Positions 1-9,281 are shown, counted from the first letter of the stretch. The stretch is DNA of 64,000 bases from Leminorella richardii (GCF_900478135.1 NZ_LS483470.1:1-64000), one strand, 5' to 3'. Notes: generated by a model from the sequence alone, not told the origin. Numbers and translations are program-made.

Positions 1-1320
1 ATGTGGATCCGCCCACTGCAGGCGGAACTGAGTGACAATACGCTCGCTCTTTACGCGCCCAATCGCTTCGTGCTGGACTGGGTTCGCGATAAGTACCTCA
101 ACAATATTAATGCACTGCTGAATGATTTCTGCGGTACAGAAGTCCCTCAGCTTCGCTTTGAAGTCGGCGCCAAGTCGGTGGCTCCGGTTCGCGGTGTAAA
201 AAAGGCTGTGCCAAACGGCAGCGAGCCGGTTGAAATGACGCGCGCGGCAGCCGTGCGTCCAAGCTGGGAAAATGCCTCAGCGCAGCCCGAGCTGTCTTAT
301 CGTTCTGGGGTGAATCCGAAACACCAGTTTGATAACTTCGTCGAAGGTAAGTCCAACCAGCTGGCAAGAGCGGCTGCGAGGCAGGTGGCGGACAACCCTG
401 GCGGCGCCTATAACCCACTATTTTTATACGGTGGCACCGGTTTGGGTAAAACCCACCTTTTGCACGCGGTCGGCAACGGCATCATCGAACGCAAGCCTAA
501 TGCTAAAGTGGTGTATATGCACTCTGAGCGCTTCGTTCAGGATATGGTTAAAGCGCTGCAAAACAACGCAATTGAAGAGTTCAAGCGCTACTATCGCTCT
601 GTCGATGCGCTGCTTATCGACGATATTCAATTTTTTGCCAACAAAGAGCGCTCTCAGGAAGAGTTTTTCCACACTTTTAACGCGCTGCTGGAAGGCAACC
701 AGCAAATTATTTTAACCTCCGACCGCTACCCGAAAGAAATCAACGGCGTGGAAGATCGCCTTAAGTCCCGCTTTGGCTGGGGATTGACGGTGGCGATTGA
801 GCCGCCTGAGCTGGAAACCCGCGTGGCGATCCTGATGAAAAAAGCCGATGAAAACGACATTCGCCTGCCGGCGGAAGTGGCGTTTTTTATCGCCAAGCGC
901 CTGCGCTCTAACGTGCGCGAGCTCGAAGGCGCGCTGAACCGAGTGATTGCTAACGCTAACTTTACCGGTCGCGCAATAACGATCGACTTTGTGCGTGAAG
1001 CGCTGCGCGATCTGCTGGCGCTACAGGAAAAGCTGGTCACTATCGATAACATCCAGAAAACCGTCGCCGAATACTATAAAATCAAAATCGCCGACCTGCT
1101 TTCTAAACGTCGTTCCCGTTCGGTTGCGCGCCCCCGTCAGATGGCGATGGCGCTGGCAAAAGAGTTGACCAACCACAGCCTGCCGGAAATCGGTGACGCG
1201 TTTGGCGGTAGGGATCACACTACGGTACTGCACGCCTGTCGTAAAATTGAGCAGCTGCGTGAGGAAAGTCACGACATCAAAGAAGATTTTTCTAACTTAA
1301 TCAGAACATTATCATCATAA
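1..1320 (+). CDS. dnaA: Chromosomal replication initiator protein DnaA (5' end cut by window edge)
   Basis: DnaA binds DnaA boxes at oriC, unwinds the origin and loads DnaB helicase. The first visible residues (MWIRPLQAEL) match an internal stretch about 23 residues into E. coli DnaA, so the true start lies upstream of the window and position 1 is not the start codon. In the visible 439 residues the Walker A motif GGTGLGKT is at 144-151, the Walker B region (LLIDDIQF) near 200, and the domain IV DNA-binding signature GGRDHTTVLHACRK starts at 402. The full protein would be about 462 residues, normal for the family. dnaN follows after 5 bp, the usual dnaA-dnaN-recF-gyrB order. Identification is certain. 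Confidence 0.98.
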   Translation: MWIRPLQAELSDNTLALYAPNRFVLDWVRDKYLNNINALLNDFCGTEVPQLRFEVGAKSVAPVRGVKKAVPNGSEPVEMTRAAAVRPSWENASAQPELSYRSGVNPKHQFDNFVEGKSNQLARAAARQVADNPGGAYNPLFLYGGTGLGKTHLLHAVGNGIIERKPNAKVVYMHSERFVQDMVKALQNNAIEEFKRYYRSVDALLIDDIQFFANKERSQEEFFHTFNALLEGNQQIILTSDRYPKEINGVEDRLKSRFGWGLTVAIEPPELETRVAILMKKADENDIRLPAEVAFFIAKRLRSNVRELEGALNRVIANANFTGRAITIDFVREALRDLLALQEKLVTIDNIQKTVAEYYKIKIADLLSKRRSRSVARPRQMAMALAKELTNHSLPEIGDAFGGRDHTTVLHACRKIEQLREESHDIKEDFSNLIRTLSS

Positions 1321-1325
1321 CGCTT

Positions 1326-2423
1326 ATGAAATTTATCATTGACCGTGAACATCTTTTAAAGCCGCTGCAGCAAGTCAGCAGCCCGCTGGGTGGCCGCCCC
1401 ACGCTGCCTATTCTCGGCAATCTTCTGATTCAAGTGACGGAAGGCTATTTACTGCTGACCGGTACTGACCTGGAAATGGAGATGGTCGCCCGTATTACGC
1501 TGACGCAGCCGCATGAAGCTGGCGCGATCACTGTACCGGCACGGAAGTTTCTCGACATCTGTCGCGGCCTGCCTGACGGTGCGGAAATCAGCTTTACGCT
1601 GGAAAGCGATCGCGTGCTGGTGCGCTCTGGGCGCAGCCGCTTCTCGCTGTCTACACTGCCAGCGTCAGACTACCCGAATCTGGATGACTGGAAGAGCGAC
1701 GTGGAGTTTACGCTGCCTCAGGCAACGCTGAAGCGCCTGATTGAAGCAACTCAGTTCTCCATGGCCCATCAGGACGTTCGCTACTACCTTAACGGTATGA
1801 TGTTTGAAACCGAAGGGGAAGAGCTGCGCACTGTGGCGACCGACGGCCACCGTCTGGCGGTGTGCTCTATGCCGGTTGGGCAAAAGCTGCCGCCGCACGA
1901 CGTGATCGTACCGCGTAAAGGCGTTCTGGAGCTGCTTCGCCTGCTGGACAACACTAACGACGTCAGGCTGCAAATCGGCAGTAACAACATTCGCGCCCAC
2001 GTTGGCGACTTTATCTTTACCTCCAAGCTGGTTGACGGTCGCTTCCCTGACTATCGTCGCGTTCTGCCCAAGAATCCGGACAAAACGCTGGAAGCTAACT
2101 GCGACGAACTCAAGCAGGCGTTTTCTCGCGCGGCCATTCTCTCTAACGAGAAGTTCCGCGGCGTGCGGCTGCACCTGAACGAGAATCAGCTGAAGATCAC
2201 CGCCAATAACCCCGAGCAGGAAGAGGCGGAAGAGATCCTCGACGTGCGCTACGGCGGCACGGATTTGGAAATCGGCTTTAACGTCAGCTATGTGCTGGAC
2301 GTGCTCAACGCGTTGAAGTGTGAAGAGGTAAGAATGCTGCTGACGGATTCCGTATCCAGCGTGCAGTTGGAAGACTGTGATGACGTCAGCGCGGCCTACG
2401 TCGTGATGCCTATGCGCCTGTAA
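1326..2423 (+). CDS. dnaN: DNA polymerase III beta subunit (sliding clamp)
   Basis: The beta clamp is a ring-shaped dimer that tethers DNA polymerase III to the template and also recruits polymerases I, II, IV and V and mismatch-repair proteins. The 365-residue product matches E. coli DnaN (366 residues) throughout, from MKFIIDREHLLKPLQQVSSP to the C-terminal AAYVVMPMRL, and spans the three clamp domains of roughly 120 residues each. It starts 5 bp after the dnaA stop, and recF follows 23 bp downstream, so cotranscription with dnaA is expected. No anomaly was seen. Confidence 0.98.
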   Translation: MKFIIDREHLLKPLQQVSSPLGGRPTLPILGNLLIQVTEGYLLLTGTDLEMEMVARITLTQPHEAGAITVPARKFLDICRGLPDGAEISFTLESDRVLVRSGRSRFSLSTLPASDYPNLDDWKSDVEFTLPQATLKRLIEATQFSMAHQDVRYYLNGMMFETEGEELRTVATDGHRLAVCSMPVGQKLPPHDVIVPRKGVLELLRLLDNTNDVRLQIGSNNIRAHVGDFIFTSKLVDGRFPDYRRVLPKNPDKTLEANCDELKQAFSRAAILSNEKFRGVRLHLNENQLKITANNPEQEEAEEILDVRYGGTDLEIGFNVSYVLDVLNALKCEEVRMLLTDSVSSVQLEDCDDVSAAYVVMPMRL

Positions 2424-2446
2424 GCGAGATTTGCGTCGTCATTTAA

Positions 2447-3541
2447 ATGGCCTTAACCCGCTTACTGATCAACGATTTCCGCAATATTGCGTCGGCAGAC
2501 TTGATACCGTCTGCCGGCTTTAATTTTTTTATTGGTCCTAACGGCAGCGGAAAAACCAGCGTTCTAGAGGCAGTTTACACTCTAGGGCACGGGCGCGCCT
2601 TTCGCAGCCTGCAAACTGGGCGCGTGGTGCGGCACGAGCAGCAGGAATTTGTATTACATGGTAGAATAGCTGGCGAAGGTGAGCGGGAGCTGTCCGTCGG
2701 CCTGAGAAAAAGCCGATTGGGTGATACGCTGGTGCGTATCGACGGCAGCGACGGGCATAAGGTGTCCGAGCTGGCGCAGCTTCTCCCCATTCAGCTGATA
2801 ACGCCGGAAGGCTTTACTCTGCTGAACGGCGGGCCGAAGTATCGAAGAGCCTTTTTGGACTGGGGCTGTTTTCACAGCGAGCCCCACTTCTTTCACGGTT
2901 GGAACAACCTCCGGCGTTTGCTCAAGCAGCGCAACGCGGCGCTGCGTCAGACCTATCGCTACTCGCAAATTCGCCCTTGGGATCAAGAAATTGCTCCTCT
3001 GGCGACACGTATCAGTGAGTGGCGAGCGGCCTATGCGGAGGCCATCGCGCAGGACATTGTGCAAACCTGTGCGGCGTTTCTACCGGAGTTTACGCTGTCG
3101 TTTTCTTTCCAGCGCGGCTGGGAGAAAGAGAGCGACTACGGCGAACTGCTGGAGCGGCAGTTTGAGCGGGATCGGGCGCTGACCTATACGGCGTCTGGCC
3201 CACATAAGGCGGATTTCCGCATTCGGGCGGACGGTGTTCCGGTCGAAGATATGCTGTCGCGCGGGCAGCTTAAGTTACTGATGTGCGCACTGCGTCTCGC
3301 TCAGGGGGAGTTTCTTACTCGCCAGAGCGGGCGTCGTTGCCTGTATCTTATCGATGATTTTGCCTCTGAGCTTGACGTTCAGCGCCGAAAACTGTTGGCA
3401 GACCGCCTGAAAGCGACCGGCGCGCAAGTGTTTGTAAGCGCCGTCAGCGCTGAGCAGATTGCCGACATGATGGACAAAAATGGCAGGATGTTCTTGGTAG
3501 AACATGGCAAAATAGAGCATCAACCACAGGATCTGGAGTGA
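2447..3541 (+). CDS. recF: DNA replication and repair protein RecF
   Basis: RecF is an SMC-like ATPase that, with RecO and RecR, loads RecA onto gapped single-stranded DNA bound by SSB. The Walker A motif GPNGSGKT is at residues 30-37. The ABC-type signature (LSRGQLKLLM) lies near residue 270, followed by a Walker B region (LYLIDDFASELD). The length of 364 residues is slightly above E. coli RecF (357). The gene lies 23 bp after dnaN and 13 bp before gyrB, in the classical operon. The two small gaps suggest coupled expression. Confidence 0.97.
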   Translation: MALTRLLINDFRNIASADLIPSAGFNFFIGPNGSGKTSVLEAVYTLGHGRAFRSLQTGRVVRHEQQEFVLHGRIAGEGERELSVGLRKSRLGDTLVRIDGSDGHKVSELAQLLPIQLITPEGFTLLNGGPKYRRAFLDWGCFHSEPHFFHGWNNLRRLLKQRNAALRQTYRYSQIRPWDQEIAPLATRISEWRAAYAEAIAQDIVQTCAAFLPEFTLSFSFQRGWEKESDYGELLERQFERDRALTYTASGPHKADFRIRADGVPVEDMLSRGQLKLLMCALRLAQGEFLTRQSGRRCLYLIDDFASELDVQRRKLLADRLKATGAQVFVSAVSAEQIADMMDKNGRMFLVEHGKIEHQPQDLE

Positions 3542-3554
3542 GTGAGAAACGCTA

Positions 3555-5972
3555 ATGTCGAATACATATGATTCCTCAAGTATCAAGGTGTTAAAAGGTC
3601 TGGATGCGGTTCGTAAGCGCCCGGGAATGTACATCGGTGACACGGACGACGGAACCGGCCTGCACCACATGGTATTTGAGGTTGTCGATAACGCGATCGA
3701 CGAGGCGCTGGCGGGTTACTGTAAGGACATCGTGGTTACCATCCACAGCGATAACTCTGTATCAGTGCAGGATGACGGGCGCGGCATTCCGACCGACATT
3801 CACCCTGAAGAGGGCGTATCGGCAGCGGAAGTCATCATGACTGTGCTGCATGCTGGCGGCAAGTTTGACGATAACTCGTATAAAGTTTCCGGTGGTCTGC
3901 ACGGCGTAGGTGTTTCAGTGGTAAACGCCCTGTCCGAAAAGCTGGAAATGGTCATCGACCGCGGCGGCAAAGTTTATAAGCAGATCTATCGCCACGGCGT
4001 TCCTGAGGCGCCGCTGGCTCCTTTCGCCGACAGCGAAAAAACCGGTACTCGTATTCGCTTTTGGCCAAGCGCGGACACTTTCTCCAGCAATCTGGAGTTT
4101 CAGTACGAGATCCTGGCCAAGCGCCTGCGCGAGCTGTCGTTTTTGAACTCTGGCGTTTCTATCAAGCTGAACGACGAGCGCGATGATAAGCACGATCACT
4201 TCCACTACGAAGGCGGCATCAAGGCGTTTGTTGACTATCTGAACCGCAACAAGAATCCTATCCACCCGTCGGTGTTTTATTTCACCAGCGAGAATAAAGA
4301 AGGCATTAACGTTGAAGTTTCCCTGCAGTGGAACGACGGCTTTCAGGAAAATATCTACTGCTTTACCAACAACATTCCACAGCGCGACGGCGGTACCCAC
4401 CTCGCTGGCTTCCGCGCGGCAATGACGCGTACGCTGAACAACTATATGGAAGCGGAAGGCTACAGTAAAAAGGCGAAAATCAGCGCCACCGGCGACGACG
4501 CCCGTGAAGGTCTGGTTGCCGTAGTTTCTGTGAAAGTGCCGGATCCGAAATTCTCCTCACAGACCAAAGATAAGCTGGTTTCTTCTGAGGTGAAATCTGC
4601 GGTTGAGTCCGTCATGGCGGAGAAGCTGTCGGAATACCTGTTGGAAAATCCAAGCGACGCCAAGATTGTCGTTGGCAAGATTATTGACGCTGCGCGCGCG
4701 CGCGAAGCGGCTCGTAAGGCGCGAGAAATGACTCGCCGTAAGGGCGCGCTAGATCTAGGCGGCCTGCCCGGCAAGCTGGCGGACTGTCAGGAGCGCGACC
4801 CGGCTCTGTCTGAACTGTACCTTGTGGAAGGGGACTCAGCGGGCGGCTCTGCCAAGCAGGGGCGTAACCGCAAGAATCAGGCGATTCTGCCGCTGAAGGG
4901 TAAAATCCTTAACGTTGAGAAGGCGCGTTTCGACAAGATGCTCTCCTCTCAAGAAGTAGCTACGCTGATTACCGCGCTGGGCTGCGGCATTGGTCGCGAC
5001 GAATACAATCCGGACAAGCTGCGCTATCACAGCATCATCATCATGACCGACGCCGACGTTGACGGCTCGCACATTCGTACGCTGCTGTTGACCTTCTTCT
5101 ACCGCCAGATGCCAGAAGTTATCGAGCGCGGCTATGTTTATATCGCTCAGCCGCCGCTGTACAAAGTGAAGAAAGGCAAACAAGAGCAGTACATCAAAGA
5201 CGATGAAGCGATGGATCAGTATCAAATCGTTACTGCGCTGGACGGTGCGTCGCTGCACGTTAACCCACACGCTCCCGCGCTGGCCGGTGAACCGTTAGAG
5301 CGTCTGGTGGCGGAGTATTATGCGGTTGAGAAAATGTTCAAGCGCATGGAGCGCCGCACGCCGATGGCTCTGCTGAACCAGCTGGTTTATCAGCCTACGC
5401 TGACGGAAGCGCTGATGGCTGACAGAGCGTCAGTTCAGTCTTGGGTCGACCAGCTGGTAGCCACGCTGAACGACCGCGAGCAGCACGGCAGCACCTATAT
5501 TGCCGACGTGCGTGAAAACGCCGAGCGCAGCGTATTTGAACCAATTATTCGCATTCGCACCCACGGTGTAGACACTGACTATCCATTGACTGTTGATTTC
5601 GCGCTGGGCGGTGAATACCGCAAGATTTGTCAGCTTGGCGTGCAGCTGCGTGAACTGATTGAAGACGGTGCCTTTATCGAACGCGGTGAACGTCGCCAGC
5701 CGGTTACCAGCTTTGCACAGGCCATTGACTGGCTGGTGAAAGAGTCCCGTCGCGGTTTAACCATCCAGCGCTATAAAGGTCTGGGCGAGATGAACCCTGA
5801 GCAGCTGTGGGAGACCACCATGGATCCACAGGGGCGCCGCATGCTTCAGGTGACCGTGAAGGACGCTATTGCTGCCGACGAACTGTTCACTACGCTGATG
5901 GGTGACGAGGTTGAACCGCGCCGCGCCTTTATCGAAGAGAACGCGCTGAAAGTGGCGAACCTCGACGTGTAG
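3555..5972 (+). CDS. gyrB: DNA gyrase subunit B
   Basis: GyrB supplies the ATPase of gyrase, the GyrA2GyrB2 enzyme that introduces negative supercoils. The 805-residue protein has an N-terminal GHKL ATPase domain (VVDNAIDEAL, then DDGRGIP and GGLHGVGVSVVN). A transducer domain follows, then the TOPRIM domain with EGDSAGG and the metal-binding acidic cluster in MTDADVDGSHI, then a C-terminal GyrA-contact region with RYKGLGEM. The length is almost identical to E. coli GyrB (804). It is the last gene of the dnaA operon and is followed at once by a strong intrinsic terminator. Confidence 0.98.
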   Translation: MSNTYDSSSIKVLKGLDAVRKRPGMYIGDTDDGTGLHHMVFEVVDNAIDEALAGYCKDIVVTIHSDNSVSVQDDGRGIPTDIHPEEGVSAAEVIMTVLHAGGKFDDNSYKVSGGLHGVGVSVVNALSEKLEMVIDRGGKVYKQIYRHGVPEAPLAPFADSEKTGTRIRFWPSADTFSSNLEFQYEILAKRLRELSFLNSGVSIKLNDERDDKHDHFHYEGGIKAFVDYLNRNKNPIHPSVFYFTSENKEGINVEVSLQWNDGFQENIYCFTNNIPQRDGGTHLAGFRAAMTRTLNNYMEAEGYSKKAKISATGDDAREGLVAVVSVKVPDPKFSSQTKDKLVSSEVKSAVESVMAEKLSEYLLENPSDAKIVVGKIIDAARAREAARKAREMTRRKGALDLGGLPGKLADCQERDPALSELYLVEGDSAGGSAKQGRNRKNQAILPLKGKILNVEKARFDKMLSSQEVATLITALGCGIGRDEYNPDKLRYHSIIIMTDADVDGSHIRTLLLTFFYRQMPEVIERGYVYIAQPPLYKVKKGKQEQYIKDDEAMDQYQIVTALDGASLHVNPHAPALAGEPLERLVAEYYAVEKMFKRMERRTPMALLNQLVYQPTLTEALMADRASVQSWVDQLVATLNDREQHGSTYIADVRENAERSVFEPIIRIRTHGVDTDYPLTVDFALGGEYRKICQLGVQLRELIEDGAFIERGERRQPVTSFAQAIDWLVKESRRGLTIQRYKGLGEMNPEQLWETTMDPQGRRMLQVTVKDAIAADELFTTLMGDEVEPRRAFIEENALKVANLDV

Positions 5973-6005
5973 TGGGGTGATGCAGGAATCCGATGAAAAT
6001 AGAAT

Positions 6006-6037
6006 AAAAGGAGCTAAAGCAGCTCCTTTTATTTTTT
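6006..6037 (+). terminator. Rho-independent terminator of the dnaA-gyrB operon
   Basis: A perfect 10-bp stem, AAAAGGAGCT (6006-6015) with AGCTCCTTTT (6021-6030), closes a 5-nt loop and is followed by ATTTTTT. It lies 34 bp after the gyrB stop. Confidence 0.93.
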
Positions 6038-6106
6038 CCGTCAGTTTTAATGTGATTTAACAAAACCGCTTTGATAAAACGGCTGACCAACTAAAAAGGA
6101 TTTTAT

Positions 6107-8032
6107 GTGAGAACGCGTTATTTATTTGGCGCTCTGCTGTGGTGCTTTTTTAGCGCCAGTACATGGGCGGAGGAAGCTACGGTTTCTTCGAGGGAGAAAG
6201 AAAGCTGTCTGGAAGTCAATAAGCTATGGCGGGTAGAAGACCAACCCACTGCTCGCGATGCCTGGCTGTTGGAAATAACGAATGCTAACCGCTGTAGGGG
6301 GACAGGGGAAATGTCCGACGCTATGGATGCGGCTATGCGTGCGCTATCTATTGCAAAATCAACGAAGGACTTCCTTGCTGATGAACTTGATACATCGGCA
6401 AAGGTTGTCGCTCGCTTATTACAAGAGCAGGGCCATTTTTCTCAATTGAGCCAATTTGCTGAGCAGATGGCTAAAGAGGAATCGAATAAGCTTTCTAAAA
6501 GTGACGTTAAGGCTTGGAAAGTGAAGGCGATCTTTAGCGCCCGACAGGCGAAGGAGCCGGATACGGTGACCCGTTTGCAGCAGGCGCTTTTTTCTGATGC
6601 CAAGCCTTACGGCAAACTTTGGGTTCTGGACGTTGCGCATAACCAACTTCGCTACGATTTGGCGTCGCTTAAGTTTCCACTGGTTTCCGGCGGCTGGATG
6701 CTGGCTGGATTTACGCCAGCCGGTGCGCGCGGAGAGGCGGCTGAAATAATCTATGTAACCGGGAAGACGCCGGAAGAGCAAATCGCGCTGACGTTTAAAG
6801 TGTCTTACGATGAACCGGACGTCATGACGTTGTTAGATGAAAAGGTCAAAGTATCCCCTGAACAGGCGCATATTGATCGCTGGCAAAAACGCCTGCCGCT
6901 GAGGCAGGAACTCCCTACGCCAAAGGGAGAACTGCCGAATTTGAGCTTTGCTCAGGCGAAATCAGCAAAATTTATGGAAGCAAAGGACGCGCACGGGTTA
7001 GGGACGAAAACGCGCTTAACGGATGCGAAATGGGTATCGGCCAGAGGGGACTGGATCGTCGAGGCGCAAACGAGTTTTAACCAGCAAAGACACAAAGAAG
7101 CCGCACGAGCTATCACTATACTGTTTTCTACCGTCAAGTGGCCGAAAGCGCCAAAGCTGTACCAGTCAAAGATGATGAGCTCTCACCTTTTCGGTGTTGA
7201 GACAGAGCTTAACGACTACCGTAACTATTTGCAGGTGATGACGCTTGCCGATTTAGCGTTGAAAGATGCCGTATTCCCTGGTGAATTGTCGGAATTGAAT
7301 GCTGCCATGGGGATGGCGCAGTACCACTTGAATAACAGACAGGAAGCGAAAACGTTGCTGGATAGGGCTATGGCGCTGGAAGAATATGGTGGTTCTTATC
7401 CTTATGGCCTGTATCGCCAATCCATACAGTATATGGCCGATATTGCCTGGCATGAAGGCCGCACGGCTGAGGGGGAGAAGCTGAATCAGCGCGTCCTTTT
7501 ATCCCGACCTTTAGCCCATGTGTGGGCAATGGGCGATAATAGTAGGGCTGTCGTGAGTCAGAAATACGGTATCGTTTTGCCTATCCGGTTAGGTGATTTC
7601 TACCTAGAAGCCGCGCAGAAAGGCTATCCGAATGGCGCTTGGTTTGACTATCACAACGTTGATACTCGACGTCGAATCACGCTTTATATTTTGAACGTTG
7701 CGGACTTTCCGGTTGGAAAACGCGAGCAGAGGTTTAGCTATGCCTTTGCCGGTGAGCTGGGAAGACGGCTGGATAACGCGGTGTCTTCCACGATGACTTA
7801 TGCGGACGCATCGGTGGTGAAAGACGGCGTGATGTGGCGCTTTAATGCGTTTCCTGAGTTTGATAAGACGGATGAAGTGGTGTTATCAACTGCGGTGCTT
7901 GGCGACAAGCTGATGGTTTTACATACGCGAGTACATAAAGATAGGCCTGAAGAGCTGCAGGAAGTCGAAGCCTTTGTGCGTAAGTTCGTGTGGGAAGAAA
8001 AGTCATCAGGCCAGCAAGAAAACGGTCGGTGA
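6107..8032 (+). CDS. Large exported protein with TPR-like C-terminal half, function unknown
   Basis: Not recognised. The 641-residue product starts with a clear signal peptide (MRTRYLFGALLWCFFSASTWA, cleavage likely after AWA-type residues 19-21), so it should be periplasmic or outer-membrane associated. The middle and C-terminal parts are helical and rich in Ala/Leu. Around residues 380-470 there are TPR-like segments (AAMGMAQYHLNNRQEAKTLL, YMADIAWHEGRTAEGEKLNQ). The start is taken as GTG at 6107, because AAAAAGGA at 6093-6100 sits 6 bp upstream and the overlapping ATG at 6105 runs straight into a stop. The gene stands alone between two terminators. It could be an envelope scaffold or assembly factor, but nothing in the sequence fixes a role. 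Confidence 0.75.
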   Translation: MRTRYLFGALLWCFFSASTWAEEATVSSREKESCLEVNKLWRVEDQPTARDAWLLEITNANRCRGTGEMSDAMDAAMRALSIAKSTKDFLADELDTSAKVVARLLQEQGHFSQLSQFAEQMAKEESNKLSKSDVKAWKVKAIFSARQAKEPDTVTRLQQALFSDAKPYGKLWVLDVAHNQLRYDLASLKFPLVSGGWMLAGFTPAGARGEAAEIIYVTGKTPEEQIALTFKVSYDEPDVMTLLDEKVKVSPEQAHIDRWQKRLPLRQELPTPKGELPNLSFAQAKSAKFMEAKDAHGLGTKTRLTDAKWVSARGDWIVEAQTSFNQQRHKEAARAITILFSTVKWPKAPKLYQSKMMSSHLFGVETELNDYRNYLQVMTLADLALKDAVFPGELSELNAAMGMAQYHLNNRQEAKTLLDRAMALEEYGGSYPYGLYRQSIQYMADIAWHEGRTAEGEKLNQRVLLSRPLAHVWAMGDNSRAVVSQKYGIVLPIRLGDFYLEAAQKGYPNGAWFDYHNVDTRRRITLYILNVADFPVGKREQRFSYAFAGELGRRLDNAVSSTMTYADASVVKDGVMWRFNAFPEFDKTDEVVLSTAVLGDKLMVLHTRVHKDRPEELQEVEAFVRKFVWEEKSSGQQENGR

Positions 8033-8093
8033 TGCAAATTTACTGACAGCGGCGAATGGTAAGGCGTGAGCTAATGTCAGGGAAGAAAACGAG

Positions 8094-8118
8094 AAAGCAG
8101 CTACTCGGCTGCTTTTTT
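8094..8118. terminator. Intrinsic terminator, possibly bidirectional
   Basis: Stem AAAGCAGC (8094-8101) pairs with GCTGCTTT (8108-8115) around a 6-nt loop and is followed by a T run on the plus strand. It lies between the convergent 641-residue gene and yidQ. Confidence 0.8.
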
Positions 8119-8122
8119 AGGA

Positions 8123-8470
8123 CTACTTTTTAGCCGCCGGCTTCTTATACCCAGAATCTCTCATCTGCCCGCTGGCCTGCTTTTTCTTATCTGAATCAGC
8201 GACTCTTTTACGGGAAGACTCTTTGCCGCTGCTTGAACGATAGTAGTCGTAAGGGAGTAGCGCAGTATCCAGAACGGCGGTAAAAGGCAGGTCGACGGCC
8301 AGCAGGGAGCGCATTACCCAGCCGTTTTTGTCGTCCTGAAGCATGTCGACGTTGTGTTCCACGCCGGGATAGTAGCCTTCATAAGGGGCGACGTGCCCCA
8401 TAATGCTGGAACAGCCTGATTGAGAAAACATTGTTGCACTGGCGAAAATCGACAATAGCGTATGTTTCAT
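8123..8470 (-). CDS. yidQ: YceK/YidQ family lipoprotein
   Basis: A small (115 residue) predicted lipoprotein of the YceK/YidQ family, function unknown. The N-terminus (MKHTLLSIFASATMFSQSGC) is a short signal peptide ending at a Cys. The family core is present: GYYPGVEHNVDM, then LLAVDLPFTAVLDTALLPYD. The start is placed at the ATG at 8470 to give a normal lipoprotein signal; an in-frame ATG 12 bp upstream (8482) is also possible. The residue three before the Cys is Gln rather than the usual Leu, so lipidation is less certain than in E. coli YidQ. The C-terminus is very Lys/Arg/Ser rich. Divergent placement next to ibpA matches E. coli. Confidence 0.85.
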   Translation of the reverse strand: MKHTLLSIFASATMFSQSGCSSIMGHVAPYEGYYPGVEHNVDMLQDDKNGWVMRSLLAVDLPFTAVLDTALLPYDYYRSSSGKESSRKRVADSDKKKQASGQMRDSGYKKPAAKK

Positions 8471-8636
8471 ACTGACTACCATGTGTTGCCACCCACAAAT
8501 CGGTTATTGATACCGTATCCGCTCCCTGACGTTGAGGAGCAGAGTTATAACACTCCCCACAACAAATGAGAATAAGCGATATCTCATAATGTTGCGCCTC
8601 TGTGACCTCCGTTAGCAACAAAATGAATGTGTGTAT

Positions 8637-8664
8637 ATTGAAATATGCGACCTAGCCCCCATCT
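8637..8664 (+). promoter_or_regulatory. Sigma32 heat-shock promoter of ibpA
   Basis: A -35 element TTGAA (8638-8642) and a -10 element CCCCATCT (8657-8664) are separated by 14 bp, matching the RpoH consensus (CTTGAA, CCCCATNT). Located about 115 bp upstream of the ibpA start, it leaves room for the 5' UTR thermometer. Confidence 0.85.
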
Positions 8665-8750
8665 AGTAAGGGTACGAAGATGACTTATGCCGTAAAGGGT
8701 AAGTCGGTTAGTAAAACCGTTTGTCCGATTTCGGAGAACGAAGACTTTCA

Positions 8751-8771
8751 CCTCGCTGATGATTTAGGAGG
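8751..8771 (+). promoter_or_regulatory. ROSE-type RNA thermometer hairpin over the ibpA ribosome-binding site
   Basis: CCTCGCT (8751-8757) can pair with the Shine-Dalgarno AGGAGG (8766-8771) if one G is bulged, with an 8-nt loop. This is the hallmark of ROSE elements, where a UYGCU-type motif masks the SD and melts on heating. The ibpA ATG starts at 8778. Further upstream the 5' UTR has small hairpins (CGGTT/AACCG at 8705-8719; a CCGA/TCGG pair at 8726-8735), as in known ROSE leaders. Confidence 0.85.
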
Positions 8772-8777
8772 CGTTAT

Positions 8778-9191
8778 ATGCGCAATTTTGACCTGTCCCC
8801 ACTGTATCGTTCCGCTATTGGTTTCGATCGCCTGTTAAACACCATTGAGTCCGGCTTAAATCAGGGCAACGGTGGCTATCCTCCTTACAACGTCGAGCTA
8901 GTCGACGAACACCACTACCGTATTGCGATTGCAGTCGCCGGTTTTGCACAGAGCGAGCTGGAAATTACCGCTCAACCAAACATGCTGATTGTGCGCGGCG
9001 CTAAGCAGGGGCAGCAGCCGGAAAAAACCTATCTCTATCAGGGGATCGCCGAGCGTAACTTTGAACGCAAGTTCCAGCTGGCGGAGCATATTCAGGTTGA
9101 AGGCGCCTATTCGGAAAACGGCCTGCTCTATATTGAGCTGGCGCGCGTTATTCCCGAAGCGTCCAAGCCGCGCCGTATCGAGATTAAGTAA
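8778..9191 (+). CDS. ibpA: Small heat-shock protein IbpA
   Basis: IbpA is a cytoplasmic holdase that coats misfolded proteins so that KJE and ClpB can later disaggregate them. The 137 residues equal the E. coli length. The opening MRNFDLSPLYRSAIGFDRL, the alpha-crystallin domain (about residues 32-125) and the C-terminal IEIK of the I-x-I/V anchor type are all present. Transcription should come from the sigma32 promoter at 8637-8664, and translation should be gated by the ROSE hairpin at the SD. ibpB follows 90 bp downstream as a paralogue. Confidence 0.97.
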   Translation: MRNFDLSPLYRSAIGFDRLLNTIESGLNQGNGGYPPYNVELVDEHHYRIAIAVAGFAQSELEITAQPNMLIVRGAKQGQQPEKTYLYQGIAERNFERKFQLAEHIQVEGAYSENGLLYIELARVIPEASKPRRIEIK

Positions 9192-9255
9192 TTCAGGATT
9201 TACGGCAACGCGCCGTAAGAAACCTTATCGCCTGCCGTAACGGGGGCGGACATCA

Positions 9256-9273
9256 CTCGCTTCAAAGAAGGAG
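9256..9273 (+). promoter_or_regulatory. ROSE-type RNA thermometer hairpin over the ibpB ribosome-binding site
   Basis: CTCGCTT (9256-9262) pairs with AAGGAG (9268-9273) when one G is bulged, with a 5-nt loop CAAAG. The geometry is the same as upstream of ibpA, and the ATG is at 9282. The ibpA-ibpB intergenic region therefore carries its own thermometer. Confidence 0.8.
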
Positions 9274-9281
9274 TTAATACT

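Noticed and set aside
1..3. ATG at the first base as the dnaA start
   Set aside because: It corresponds to an internal Met about 23 residues into E. coli DnaA; the true start lies upstream of the window.
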